A DNA stretch of 64,000 nucleotides from Streptomyces spiroverticillatus. GTDB taxonomy: Bacteria; Actinomycetota; Actinomycetes; Streptomycetales; Streptomycetaceae. The notes below the pieces were generated by a model. That model searched no databases. It was given only the letters and a program-made list of their open reading frames with translations, and had not been told where the DNA came from. Position numbers and translations under genes: made by a program. The stretch spans positions 164,931-228,930 of the forward strand of contig BMUX01000015.1 of assembly GCA_014650415.1 (NCBI GenBank), given 5' to 3'. Of the stretch, positions 34,121 through 42,184 are shown piece after piece (position 1 is the first letter of the stretch; every line of letters starts with the position of its first letter).

Positions 34121-34741
34121 TCAAGAAGGGAGCGTGAAGCGCTTCAGGGCCGGTTGGGCCAGCGGGCCTATCGCCACCGCGAAGAGGACCGTCCCGACGC
34201 CCACCGTCCCGCCGAGCAGCCAGCCCGCCGCCAGGACGGTCAGCTCGATGCCCGTGCGGGCCAAGCGGATGGAGACGCCCCGGCCGGCCAGGCCCGTCAT
34301 CAGGCCGTCGCGCGGACCGGGCCCGAGCCCCGCCCCCACGTACAGCCCGGTCGCCACCGCGTTGAGCGCGATCCCGGCGAGCAGGAGTGCCACCCGCGCC
34401 GCCAGGCCGTCGAAGGACTCCGGCAGCAGCGCGAGCGTCGCGTCCGCGACCAGGCCGACGACCAGGATGTTGCACACGGTGCCCACGCCCGGCCGCACTT
34501 TCAGCGGTATCCAGGCCAGCAGCACCAGCACACCGACCCCGTTCACGACGAGCCCGAACGAGATCCCGGTGCTGCGGGACAGCCCCTGGTGGAGTACGTC
34601 CCAGGAGGCGACACCCAGACCCGCCACGACCATCAGCGCCATGCTGACGCCGAACAGGACGAGCCCCAGGGCGAGTTGTGCCGCCCGGCGGCTCCGCGAG
34701 GCGGGGTGCGGCCGGTCCTGTTTCTGCCCGGTGGTGGCCAC
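34121..34741 (-). CDS. YczE-family membrane protein
   Basis: This 206-residue protein has five hydrophobic spans (AAQLALGLVLFGVSMALMVVAGLG; LVVNGVGVLVLLAWIPL; ILVVGLVADATLALL; ARVALLLAGIALNAVATGLYVGAGLG; TVLAAGWLLGGTVGVGTVLFA). Family motifs are GLGVASWDVLHQGLS and GAGLGPGPRDGLMTGL. The function of this family is poorly defined; B. subtilis YczE affects a PKS/NRPS accessory step. The GTG at 34741 is chosen because the longer reading to 34813 would translate through the operator. It is first in a two-gene operon with the FMN reductase, under the divergent MarR. Confidence 0.8.
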   Translation of the reverse strand: MATTGQKQDRPHPASRSRRAAQLALGLVLFGVSMALMVVAGLGVASWDVLHQGLSRSTGISFGLVVNGVGVLVLLAWIPLKVRPGVGTVCNILVVGLVADATLALLPESFDGLAARVALLLAGIALNAVATGLYVGAGLGPGPRDGLMTGLAGRGVSIRLARTGIELTVLAAGWLLGGTVGVGTVLFAVAIGPLAQPALKRFTLPS

Positions 34742-34762
34742 GGCGCCCCGTCCCGTCGAATG

Positions 34763-34818
34763 AATGGTTGACGTGTCATCAATAACGTAGGGGTGATATC
34801 GATGACGTGTCAACCATT
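34763..34818. promoter_or_regulatory. MarR operator: 18-bp inverted repeat pair
   Basis: AATGGTTGACGTGTCATC (34763-34780) and GATGACGTGTCAACCATT (34801-34818) are inverted copies differing only at the central CG/GT step. Each arm is itself a near-palindrome (TTGACGTGTCA). They bracket both divergent promoters between marR and the yczE-like gene, as expected for an autorepressing MarR. Confidence 0.8.
34784..34813 (-). promoter_or_regulatory. Promoter of the yczE-FMN reductase operon
   Basis: On the minus strand, TTGACA (complement of 34808-34813), an 18-bp spacer and TACGTT (complement of 34784-34789) form a good sigma-70-type promoter whose -35 lies inside the right operator arm. In the other direction, TAGGCT at 34825-34830 may serve as a -10 that starts marR mRNA at its GTG. 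Confidence 0.6.
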
Positions 34819-34836
34819 TCCCGGTAGGCTGTCCCC

Positions 34837-35334
34837 GTGACCTCCGAACCCCGCTGGCTGACCGACACCGAACAGCGCACCTGGCAGGCCTACCGCCGTA
34901 TGCAGCTCCTGCTCGGCGCGCAGGTCTCCCGCGACCTGAACGCCGACAGCGGCCTCTCGGACGCCGACTACGACGTCCTCTCCCACCTCGGCTTCTCGGA
35001 CCGGAATCGTTGCCAGATCAGCGAGTTGGCGGACCGCATGCTGTGGTCGCGCAGTCGCCTCTCCCACCACCTGACGCGGATGCAGCAGCGCGGTCTTGTC
35101 GTACGGGAGGGCTGCGCGAGCGACGCCCGGTGCTCGGAGGTCGTCCTCACGGCCGAGGGCCTGCGCACGCTGGAGGAGGCCGCTCCGCTGCACGTGGAGT
35201 CCGTACGCCGCAACTTCATCGACCTGCTCACCCCCGAGCAGCACGCCGCCTTCGCGGAGATCGGCGAGGTTGTCGTCCGCCATCTCTCCGCCGGCGCGGA
35301 GCCGCGCGCGAAGAAGTCACGGGGCGCGGCGTAG
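34837..35334 (+). CDS. MarR-family regulator
   Basis: This 165-residue winged-helix repressor has the DNA-binding core LSDADYDVLSHLGFS, ISELADRMLWSRSRLSHHLTRMQQRGLVVREG. The wing contains two cysteines six residues apart (GCASDARCSEV), and a third Cys lies in DRNRCQIS. These could make it thiol-responsive, which would fit a target operon encoding an FMN reductase, but this is inference. The GTG at 34837 has no Shine-Dalgarno and lies just downstream of a TAGGCT -10, suggesting a leaderless mRNA. It is divergent from the yczE-like gene across a palindromic operator. Confidence 0.9.
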   Translation: MTSEPRWLTDTEQRTWQAYRRMQLLLGAQVSRDLNADSGLSDADYDVLSHLGFSDRNRCQISELADRMLWSRSRLSHHLTRMQQRGLVVREGCASDARCSEVVLTAEGLRTLEEAAPLHVESVRRNFIDLLTPEQHAAFAEIGEVVVRHLSAGAEPRAKKSRGAA

Positions 35335-35389
35335 TCGAGCAGAAGAAGGGCCCGGCGCCCTCGCGTGAGGATGCCGGTTCCCGGTGCTC

Positions 35390-35440
35390 TGCCGATCGGC
35401 ATAGGCGACCGCCCGGGGCCCCGGCAGATCTGCCGATCAG
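35390..35440. promoter_or_regulatory. Palindrome TGCCGATCGGCA and related half-site
   Basis: A perfect 12-bp palindrome TGCCGATCGGCA (35390-35401) is followed by TCTGCCGATCAGC beginning at about 35429, centres roughly four helical turns apart. Both lie in the 193-bp spacer before the polytopic membrane protein and may be operator sites for it. Confidence 0.35.
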
Positions 35441-35527
35441 CGGATGTCCCGCGCGGGCCGTGCTTGACAGCCTTGGGGGCGACGGAGCGGAGAAGCTCCC
35501 CCGGCTCCCCCGAGGAGGCTGTCGACC

Positions 35528-36703
35528 ATGGTCAGTACGACGAAGGTCAGTACGACGAAGCGCAGGGTGCACGTGATCAGCCCGGCTCCTGCCCCGCCCC
35601 GGAAGGCCCGCGTCCGGGCGGAAGGTCCCGGCCGGTTCCGGCGGTTGTGGTCCCGGTGGCCGCACTGGGCGCTGCCCGCCGCGCTCGGCTGGACCCTGCT
35701 GTACGGCGCGGCCCACGTCTACTGGGCGCTCGGCGGGGCCGCGTACCCCTTCGCCGAGGTCCACGAGGACCGCGCCTCGGCCTCGGTCCTCGACCCGAGC
35801 CCGGTGGGGATCGTCTCCCCTGCGTTCGCGGCTCTGTGCGCGGTCGCGGTGGGGGTCGGGGTGCTGATGTGGCGTCAGCAGCGGGCAGGGCGCGCGGTGT
35901 CGCGGCGGGTGCGGGCCGCCGTGATCGGCTTCGGGTGGGTGATGGCGGGGCTGCTGGCCCTCGTCGTACCGGACTACACGCTGATCATGGTGGTGGCCTT
36001 CGCGCCGCTGATCGTGGTGTTCGCGTTCACCGGACTGCCGGGGCCGCAGGGCGGGTTGGAGGACCTGCTGTACTGGCACCGCGACCACCTCGTCATCGTC
36101 TTTGTCGGCGGACTGCTCTGGGCCCTCGCCACCCTCGCGTACCAGCGCCGTACCGCCCACCGCTGCACCAACTGCGGGCGCGGCCACCGGGCGGCCGCCG
36201 CCTGGACCTCGCCCGAACGCGCCCTGCGCTGGGGGCGCAAGGCCGTGTGGGTGGCGGTGCTCGCGACGATCCCGTACGACCTGACCCGCCTGGCCTGGTA
36301 CTTCGGGTACCCGCTGGGGATCTCGGAGGAGTTCCTGAAGGAGATGCAGGACACCCCCGGCATGCTCGCCATCGGGCTGGGGCTCGGGATCCTGTCCACG
36401 CTGGGCAGCCTGCTCACCCACGGGCTCGTCAGCCGGTGGGGCGAGGTGTGGCCCCGGTGGGTGTGGTTCAGGGCGGGACGGCCGATCGACCCCCGGACCG
36501 CGATCATCCCGGCGTCGCTCGTGGCGCTGGTGCTCGTCCCCGGCGGGCTCATGAACCTCCGCAGCGGCGGCATCGACGCCCAGATGTGGGGCACGAACGG
36601 GCCGATGCTGTTCTGGGTGGTGTGGGGCGTGGCGCTCGGCGCGGCGACGTACTCCTACTACCTGCGGCGGCGCACCGCCTGCGGCAGCTGCCTCCGTGGG
36701 TGA
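35528..36703 (+). CDS. Polytopic membrane protein of unknown function with two CxxC pairs
   Basis: This 391-residue protein has about eight membrane helices after a basic N-terminus that begins with a duplicated pentapeptide (VSTTKVSTTK, from a 15-bp tandem duplication). CTNC (Cys213, Cys216) lies in a His/Arg-rich cytoplasmic-looking loop (HRCTNCGRGHR), and the extreme C-terminus is TACGSCLRG (Cys385, Cys388). The two pairs could jointly bind zinc or a metal cluster, or form a redox switch. GAGGAGG precedes the ATG at 35528. I do not recognise the family. Related proteins in Streptomyces are annotated only as membrane proteins. It stands alone upstream of the large kinase. Confidence 0.7.
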   Translation: MVSTTKVSTTKRRVHVISPAPAPPRKARVRAEGPGRFRRLWSRWPHWALPAALGWTLLYGAAHVYWALGGAAYPFAEVHEDRASASVLDPSPVGIVSPAFAALCAVAVGVGVLMWRQQRAGRAVSRRVRAAVIGFGWVMAGLLALVVPDYTLIMVVAFAPLIVVFAFTGLPGPQGGLEDLLYWHRDHLVIVFVGGLLWALATLAYQRRTAHRCTNCGRGHRAAAAWTSPERALRWGRKAVWVAVLATIPYDLTRLAWYFGYPLGISEEFLKEMQDTPGMLAIGLGLGILSTLGSLLTHGLVSRWGEVWPRWVWFRAGRPIDPRTAIIPASLVALVLVPGGLMNLRSGGIDAQMWGTNGPMLFWVVWGVALGAATYSYYLRRRTACGSCLRG

Positions 36704-36773
36704 CCTTCGCGGGGGCAACTGCCCGGTCATCTCGGGGAGTTAGGATCCGGCGTCCGAACGGGAGGGGGAGATC

Positions 36774-39700
36774 ATGAGCGAGGTCCCGTGGCTGTGGCGG
36801 GTGGGGGACGTTGTCGCCGGGCTCTACGAGGTGACCGCCGTGCACGACGGCGGCGGGATGGGCGTGGTCTACAAGGTCCGGCACCGGGTCTGGGACGTCG
36901 ACCTCGCCGTCAAGAGCCCGCGGCCGGAACGGTTCCGGGGCGCCGCCGACCGTGAACTCTTCGTCGCCGAGGCCGAGTCGTGGGCCTCGCTGGGCCTGCA
37001 CCCGCACGTGTGCGCCTGTCACTACGTCCGTACGCTCGGGGAGGTTCCGCGGATCTTCGCCGAGTACGTCGAGGGCGGCAGCCTGCGCGACTGGATCCAC
37101 GACCGCCGGCTGTACGAGGGCGGGCGGCAGGCGGCCCAGGCCCGCATCCTGGACACGGCGATCCAGGTCGCCTGGGGGCTGGCGCACGCCCACGACCGGG
37201 GGCTCGTGCACCAGGACGTCAAACCGGCCAACGTCCTCCTGGACACCGCCGGCACGGCCAAGGTCACCGACTTCGGGCTGGCCAGGACCCGGCCCGTCAC
37301 CGCCCCCGCCCCCGACGGCACGCCGGGACTCAGCGTGCCGGTGCCCGGCGGCGGGCTCACCCCCGCCTACGCCTCCCCGGAGCAGGCCACCGGGCGCCCC
37401 CTGGGACGACGTACCGACATCTACAGCTTCGCCGTGTCGGTGCTGGAGATGTTCACCGGTGGAGTGACCTGGATGCTCGGAGCGGTGGCGGGCGAGGCGC
37501 TCGCCCACTACCGCACCGCAGGGCCGCCCGACCCGGACCTGCCCCCCATGCCGGACTACCTGCACACCCTCCTCGCCCGGTGCCTCGACGAACGGCCCGA
37601 GCGCAGACCCGCCTCGATGAACGAGGTCGCCGGTCAACTGGCCCGCATATACCGGCGGTTGACGGGCGCTCCCTACCCCCGACCCGCCCCCACGGCCGCC
37701 GACCTGCGCGCCGACGAACTCGGCAACCGCGCCCTGTCCCTCCTGGACCTCGGCCGTGAGACCGACGCCGACGCGGCGTTCGCGGCAGCCCTGGCCGCCG
37801 ACCCGCGCCACCTGGAGACCACGTACAACACCGGAGTACGGCGATGGCGGCGCGGCGCGACCTCCGACCAGGAACTCGTCGCCGAGATCGAGACCGTACG
37901 GGCCGACACCGGCGACACCTGGCAGGCCCGGCACCTCCTCGCCCAGGTGCACATGGAACGCGGCGACCTCGCCTCGGCCCGCGAACTCCTGGACGGAGCC
38001 GTACGGGAACAGCCCGAGGCGCACGCGACCCTGCGCGCCCTCGACTCCGGCCGGATCACCGACGCCCGCTGCGTCACCGCCCTCGACATGCCCTGGCTGA
38101 GGGACGCACCGCCGCGCACCAAGCTCCCGATCCGGCTCAGCCACGACGCCACCCGGGCGCTGACCGGGGAGGCGGACGGCACGGTGCGGCTGTGGGAGCT
38201 GGACACCGGGCAGTGCCTCCTGACGCTGACCGGGCACAGCGGGCCCGTGCAGTCGGTCGACCTCAGCGCCACGCACGCGATCTCCGTCGGCCGGGACGGC
38301 ACCGTACGGCTGTGGGACCTGGCCGACGGCCAGTGCCTGCGGGTCGTTCCCGCGCAGGCCGGGGCGGCGTGCTTCGGGCTGGGCGGGCGGGTCGCGATCC
38401 ACTCGGACTCGTACGGCAGATCGCATGTGTGGGACGTCGGCGACGAGCGCGTACGGGGGACGCTGAAGGGCCGGGGCGGGCTCCGCGCGCCGCGCGTCAG
38501 CCCGGACGGGCGGTGGGCCCTGATCGCCGAGCCCGGGTCCCGGTCCACCATCGAGGTGTGGGACCTGGAGGACTGCCGCCTGAGGCACGAACTCACCGGC
38601 CACGGGGCGGGGTTGGCCTGCCCGATCGGGTTCAGTCACGACGGGCGGCTCGCGATCACCGGGACGCTCGGCGGGCCGATCCGCCTGTGGGACCTGCGCG
38701 AAGGCCGGTGCGTGCGGGTGCTGGAGGACGCCCGCGCGGGCGACACCGGATCCCTCAGCGCCGACGGTCGCTCCCTGCTGTCCGGCCACGGCACGTTCCT
38801 GCGCTTCTGGGACCTGGACACCGGTCGCTGCGTACGGACCTTCACCGCGCACCGGGGCGGGGTGCGGGCCGTCCGGCTCGACCCCGACGGGCGGTCCGCG
38901 CTGTCCGTCGGCGACGACCACACCGTACGCCGGTGGAACCTGCCGCACGGCTACCGCGCCGCGCCCGTCCTCAGCCGCCCCCGCCCGCAGGCCGAGCTGA
39001 ACCGGCTCGGGGAACGGGTGGACGCCATGGTCGCCGAGGCCGAACGGGCCCTGGCGGACGGCCGGTTGCCCGCCGCGCTCGACCTGCTCAGGGACGCGCG
39101 CGAGATACCGGGGCACGAGCGGGCACCGGGTGTGCTGTCCGCCTGGCGGGCCCTGGGCAGTCGTACCGTACGGACAGGACTGCGGGCGGCCTGGCCGCTG
39201 AAGGACCTCACCGGACACACCCGCGAGGTCAACGACCTCGACCTCACCGCCGACGGCCGGACCGCCGTCTCCGGCAGCGACGACGGAACGATCCGGCTGT
39301 GGGACGTCGAGAGCGGCACCTGCACCGGCGTGCTCAAGGGACACCAGAGCCAGGTGGACTCGGTGTGCCTGAGCCCCGACGGGCGGCGGCTGCTGTCCGG
39401 CGACTGGAGCGGCGTCGTCCGCCTCTGGCGGCTGGACACGGGCGACTGCCTGCTCGCCCTCCCCGGCACCCACGCGCTGCCCGACCTCCTCGTGCGGGAG
39501 GTCGCCACCGGCGGATGCGTACGGAGCGAACCCGTCACCGGGACCGCGCACGTGGGGTTCAGCGCCGACGGGCGGCTGGCGGTCGTCGGGGGCGCCGACG
39601 GGGGCGTACGGCTGTGGGACCTGGACACCGGCCGCCACCTGCGCACTCTCCGGGGCGATGAGGGTGCACCGGCCAGGGGCGGCAGCGAGGCGATCCGTGT

Positions 39701-40202
39701 CACCGCGCTGTGCGTCGGGGATCTCGCCGCGTCGGCGGACCGGGGCAGGATCCGCCTGTGGGACCTGGACAGCGGTCAGTGCCTGCGCGACTTCTCTGCA
39801 CGGGGGGATGCCGGTTCGGTGCTCCGGGAGAAGGTGACGGCGCTGACCCTCAGCCCCGACGGCCGCCACGCGCTCTCCAGCGGGCAGGCGAGCTGGGCGC
39901 TGCGGCTGTGGGACACCACGACCGGGGAGTGCGTACGGGAATTCGAGGAGGGCGGGGGCTGGGCGACCCAGGCCCGCTTCACCACCGACGGCCGCTTCGC
40001 GTTCGCCGCCCACACGAGCGAGGTCACCGTCTGGGACGTCGGGACCGGCAAGCTCCTGCGCTCCCTGAAACTCCCCGGGAAGGGGCACCCGAGCTGCCTC
40101 GCCCTGTCCCGGGACGGGCGCTTCGTGGTGGCGGGGGACAGCGCGGGGGCCGTGCGGCGGTGGGAGCTGGACTGGGAGCTGGGGGTGCCGGGCGGGTTGT
40201 GA
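36774..40202 (+). CDS. Ser/Thr kinase-TPR-double WD40 propeller protein
   Basis: This 1,142-residue protein has no membrane helix. Residues about 18-300 form an STPK domain: glycine loop HDGGGMGVVYKV, Lys47 (LAVKSP), catalytic loop VHQDVKPANVLL (Asp148; Gln147 replaces the usual HRD arginine), Asp166 of TDFGLA, and YASPEQATG. A TPR-like helical stretch follows (about 315-410: GNRALSLLDLGRETDADAAFAAAL). Then come two blocks of WD40 repeats, about 455-735 and 805-1142. Each has seven RLWD-type strands, consistent with two seven-bladed propellers, joined by a helical linker (AELNRLGERVDAMVAEAERAL). The ATG at 36774 has GGAGGGGGAG. It is probably a cytoplasmic signalling scaffold. Confidence 0.9.
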   Translation: MSEVPWLWRVGDVVAGLYEVTAVHDGGGMGVVYKVRHRVWDVDLAVKSPRPERFRGAADRELFVAEAESWASLGLHPHVCACHYVRTLGEVPRIFAEYVEGGSLRDWIHDRRLYEGGRQAAQARILDTAIQVAWGLAHAHDRGLVHQDVKPANVLLDTAGTAKVTDFGLARTRPVTAPAPDGTPGLSVPVPGGGLTPAYASPEQATGRPLGRRTDIYSFAVSVLEMFTGGVTWMLGAVAGEALAHYRTAGPPDPDLPPMPDYLHTLLARCLDERPERRPASMNEVAGQLARIYRRLTGAPYPRPAPTAADLRADELGNRALSLLDLGRETDADAAFAAALAADPRHLETTYNTGVRRWRRGATSDQELVAEIETVRADTGDTWQARHLLAQVHMERGDLASARELLDGAVREQPEAHATLRALDSGRITDARCVTALDMPWLRDAPPRTKLPIRLSHDATRALTGEADGTVRLWELDTGQCLLTLTGHSGPVQSVDLSATHAISVGRDGTVRLWDLADGQCLRVVPAQAGAACFGLGGRVAIHSDSYGRSHVWDVGDERVRGTLKGRGGLRAPRVSPDGRWALIAEPGSRSTIEVWDLEDCRLRHELTGHGAGLACPIGFSHDGRLAITGTLGGPIRLWDLREGRCVRVLEDARAGDTGSLSADGRSLLSGHGTFLRFWDLDTGRCVRTFTAHRGGVRAVRLDPDGRSALSVGDDHTVRRWNLPHGYRAAPVLSRPRPQAELNRLGERVDAMVAEAERALADGRLPAALDLLRDAREIPGHERAPGVLSAWRALGSRTVRTGLRAAWPLKDLTGHTREVNDLDLTADGRTAVSGSDDGTIRLWDVESGTCTGVLKGHQSQVDSVCLSPDGRRLLSGDWSGVVRLWRLDTGDCLLALPGTHALPDLLVREVATGGCVRSEPVTGTAHVGFSADGRLAVVGGADGGVRLWDLDTGRHLRTLRGDEGAPARGGSEAIRVTALCVGDLAASADRGRIRLWDLDSGQCLRDFSARGDAGSVLREKVTALTLSPDGRHALSSGQASWALRLWDTTTGECVREFEEGGGWATQARFTTDGRFAFAAHTSEVTVWDVGTGKLLRSLKLPGKGHPSCLALSRDGRFVVAGDSAGAVRRWELDWELGVPGGL

Positions 40203-40204
40203 GG

Positions 40205-40233
40205 GGGGCCCGCGCGACGGTGCGCCGGGCCCC
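40205..40233. terminator. Hairpin between convergent kinase and ABC genes
   Basis: GGGGCCCG (40205-40212) pairs with CGGGCCCC (40226-40233). It lies in the 83-bp gap between two convergent stops and may act in both directions. Confidence 0.6.
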
Positions 40234-40285
40234 GCCCGCGTGGGAGCCGCGCTCCCGCCCCCCTCCCGGCCCGGCAGGCCGCCCC

Positions 40286-42184
40286 CTACACCAGGCTGTC
40301 CCGCCACGCCCTGTGCAGATCCGCGAACCGCCCCTCCCCGCCGATGAGTTCCGCCGGAGTGCCGTCCTCGACCACCCGGCCCCGCTCCATCACCAGCACC
40401 CGGTCCGCCACCTCCACCGTCGACAGGCGGTGGGCGATGACCACGGCCGTACGGCCCTTCAGCACCGTGTGCATCGCGTGCTGCACCGCCCGCTCGCCCG
40501 GGATGTCGAGGGAGCTGGTCGCCTCGTCCAGGATCAGGACCGCCGGGTCGGCCAGGAGTGCGCGGGCGAAGGCCACCAACTGGCGCTGGCCCGCCGAGAT
40601 CCGGCCGCCCCTCTTGCGTACGTCCGTGTCGTAGCCGTCGGGCAGGCTCGTGATGAAGTCGTGCGCCCCGATCGCCTTCGCCGCCCGCTCGATGTCCTCC
40701 CGGGTGGCCTCCGGGCGGCCGATCGCGATGTTCTCCGCGACCGTGCCCGAGAAGAGGAAGGCCTCCTGGGTGACCATGACCACGCCACGCCGCAGTTCGG
40801 GGACGGCGAGAGAGCGCAGGTCCGTGCCGTCGAGGAGGACGCGGCCCTCGGTGGGGTCGTAGAAGCGGGCCAGCAGCTTGGCGAGTGTCGACTTTCCGGC
40901 GCCGGTCGAGCCGACCACCGCGACCGTCTCCCCGGCCGCCAGGCTCAGGTCGAAGCGGGGCAGCACCTCGCCGCCGGTGCGGTAGGCGAAGCGGACGCCG
41001 TCGAACTCGACCTTCCGGCCCGGGTGTTCGGAGTCGTTCGCGGGGAGCGCCTGGGGCGAGGCGGGCTCCGGCACCGTCGGCGTCTGGGCCAGCAGGCCCG
41101 CGACCTTCTCCAGCGACGCCGCCGCCGACTGGTAGGAGTTCAGGAACATCCCCAGCCGGTCGATCGGGTCGTACAGGCGGCGGAGGTAGAGGACGGCCGC
41201 CGCCAGCACGCCGAGCGCCAGGGTGTCCGAGGCCACCCGGTACGCGCCCCACAGCACGATCCCCGCCACCGCCGTGTTCGCGACCAGACGCGAGCAGACG
41301 ACGTACCGCGCCATCTCCAACAGGCTGTCCCCGTTGGTGAGTTCATGCCTGCGGTTGAGTGCGGCGAAGGCCTCGTCGTTGGCCTTCTCGCGGCGGAACG
41401 CCCGCACCGGCCGGATCCCGTTCAGCGTCTCCGCGAACTTCACGATCACCGCCGCCACGGCCGTCGACCGCGCCCCGAACACGACCCCGACCCGGCGCCG
41501 GTACATCCGTATCAGCAGATACAGCGGTACGAACGACGCCACCGCCACCCCGCCCAGACCCAGGTCCAGCCACAGCAGCATGGCCGAGATCGAGACGAAG
41601 GACAGGACCACGCCGATGAGTTCCTGGAGGCCCTCGGAGAGCAGTTCGCGCAGCGACTCGACGTCGGTCGTGGAGCGGGAGATGAGCCGGCCCGAGGTGT
41701 AGCGCTCGTGGAAGTCCACGCTGAGTGCCTGCGCATGGCGGAAGATCCGGCCGCGCAGGTCGAGCAGGACGTCCTGGTTGAGGCGGGCCGACACCATCAG
41801 GAACGCGTACTGGAGGCCGCCCGCCGCCGCCGAGCAGATCAGATAGCCGACCGCCACCGCGATCAGCGGCCCGTAGTTCTCCTCCCGGAAGGCCGGCACG
41901 CCCCGGTCGATCGCGTACGCCACGAGCAGCGGACCCGCCTGCACCGCCACCTGCTGGAGCAGCAGCAGGACCACACCGAGCGCCACCCGGCCACGGCCCG
42001 CGTGCAGCAGCGAGCGCAGCAGGCGGCCGGTGGCGCCGGGCGGGGAGGGGAGGTCGTCCTTGTCGAAGAGGTCGTCGGCGGCCTTGGTCCGTATCTCCTC
42101 GGACGACTCGGCCGACTCGGACGACTCGGTCCCCTCGGCGTCGTCCGCGGCCCTTGCGGGCTTCTCCTGGTCGATGGTGGTCAC
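40286..42184 (-). CDS. ABC exporter, TMD-NBD half-transporter (canonical ATP site)
   Basis: This 632-residue type-IV ABC exporter half has an acidic/Ser-rich N-terminal 45 residues (GTESSESAESSEE), six membrane helices, and an NBD. The NBD has Walker A GSTGAGKST, signature RISAGQRQL (canonical LSGGQ altered at Leu and the first Gly) and Walker B VLILDEATSSLD with the catalytic Glu, then the H-loop VIAHRLSTVE. The GTG at 42184 overlaps the upstream gene's stop by 4 bp (GTGA), so the pair is translationally coupled and should form a heterodimer. The substrate is unknown; multidrug or lipid export is typical. Confidence 0.92.
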   Translation of the reverse strand: MTTIDQEKPARAADDAEGTESSESAESSEEIRTKAADDLFDKDDLPSPPGATGRLLRSLLHAGRGRVALGVVLLLLQQVAVQAGPLLVAYAIDRGVPAFREENYGPLIAVAVGYLICSAAAGGLQYAFLMVSARLNQDVLLDLRGRIFRHAQALSVDFHERYTSGRLISRSTTDVESLRELLSEGLQELIGVVLSFVSISAMLLWLDLGLGGVAVASFVPLYLLIRMYRRRVGVVFGARSTAVAAVIVKFAETLNGIRPVRAFRREKANDEAFAALNRRHELTNGDSLLEMARYVVCSRLVANTAVAGIVLWGAYRVASDTLALGVLAAAVLYLRRLYDPIDRLGMFLNSYQSAAASLEKVAGLLAQTPTVPEPASPQALPANDSEHPGRKVEFDGVRFAYRTGGEVLPRFDLSLAAGETVAVVGSTGAGKSTLAKLLARFYDPTEGRVLLDGTDLRSLAVPELRRGVVMVTQEAFLFSGTVAENIAIGRPEATREDIERAAKAIGAHDFITSLPDGYDTDVRKRGGRISAGQRQLVAFARALLADPAVLILDEATSSLDIPGERAVQHAMHTVLKGRTAVVIAHRLSTVEVADRVLVMERGRVVEDGTPAELIGGEGRFADLHRAWRDSLV

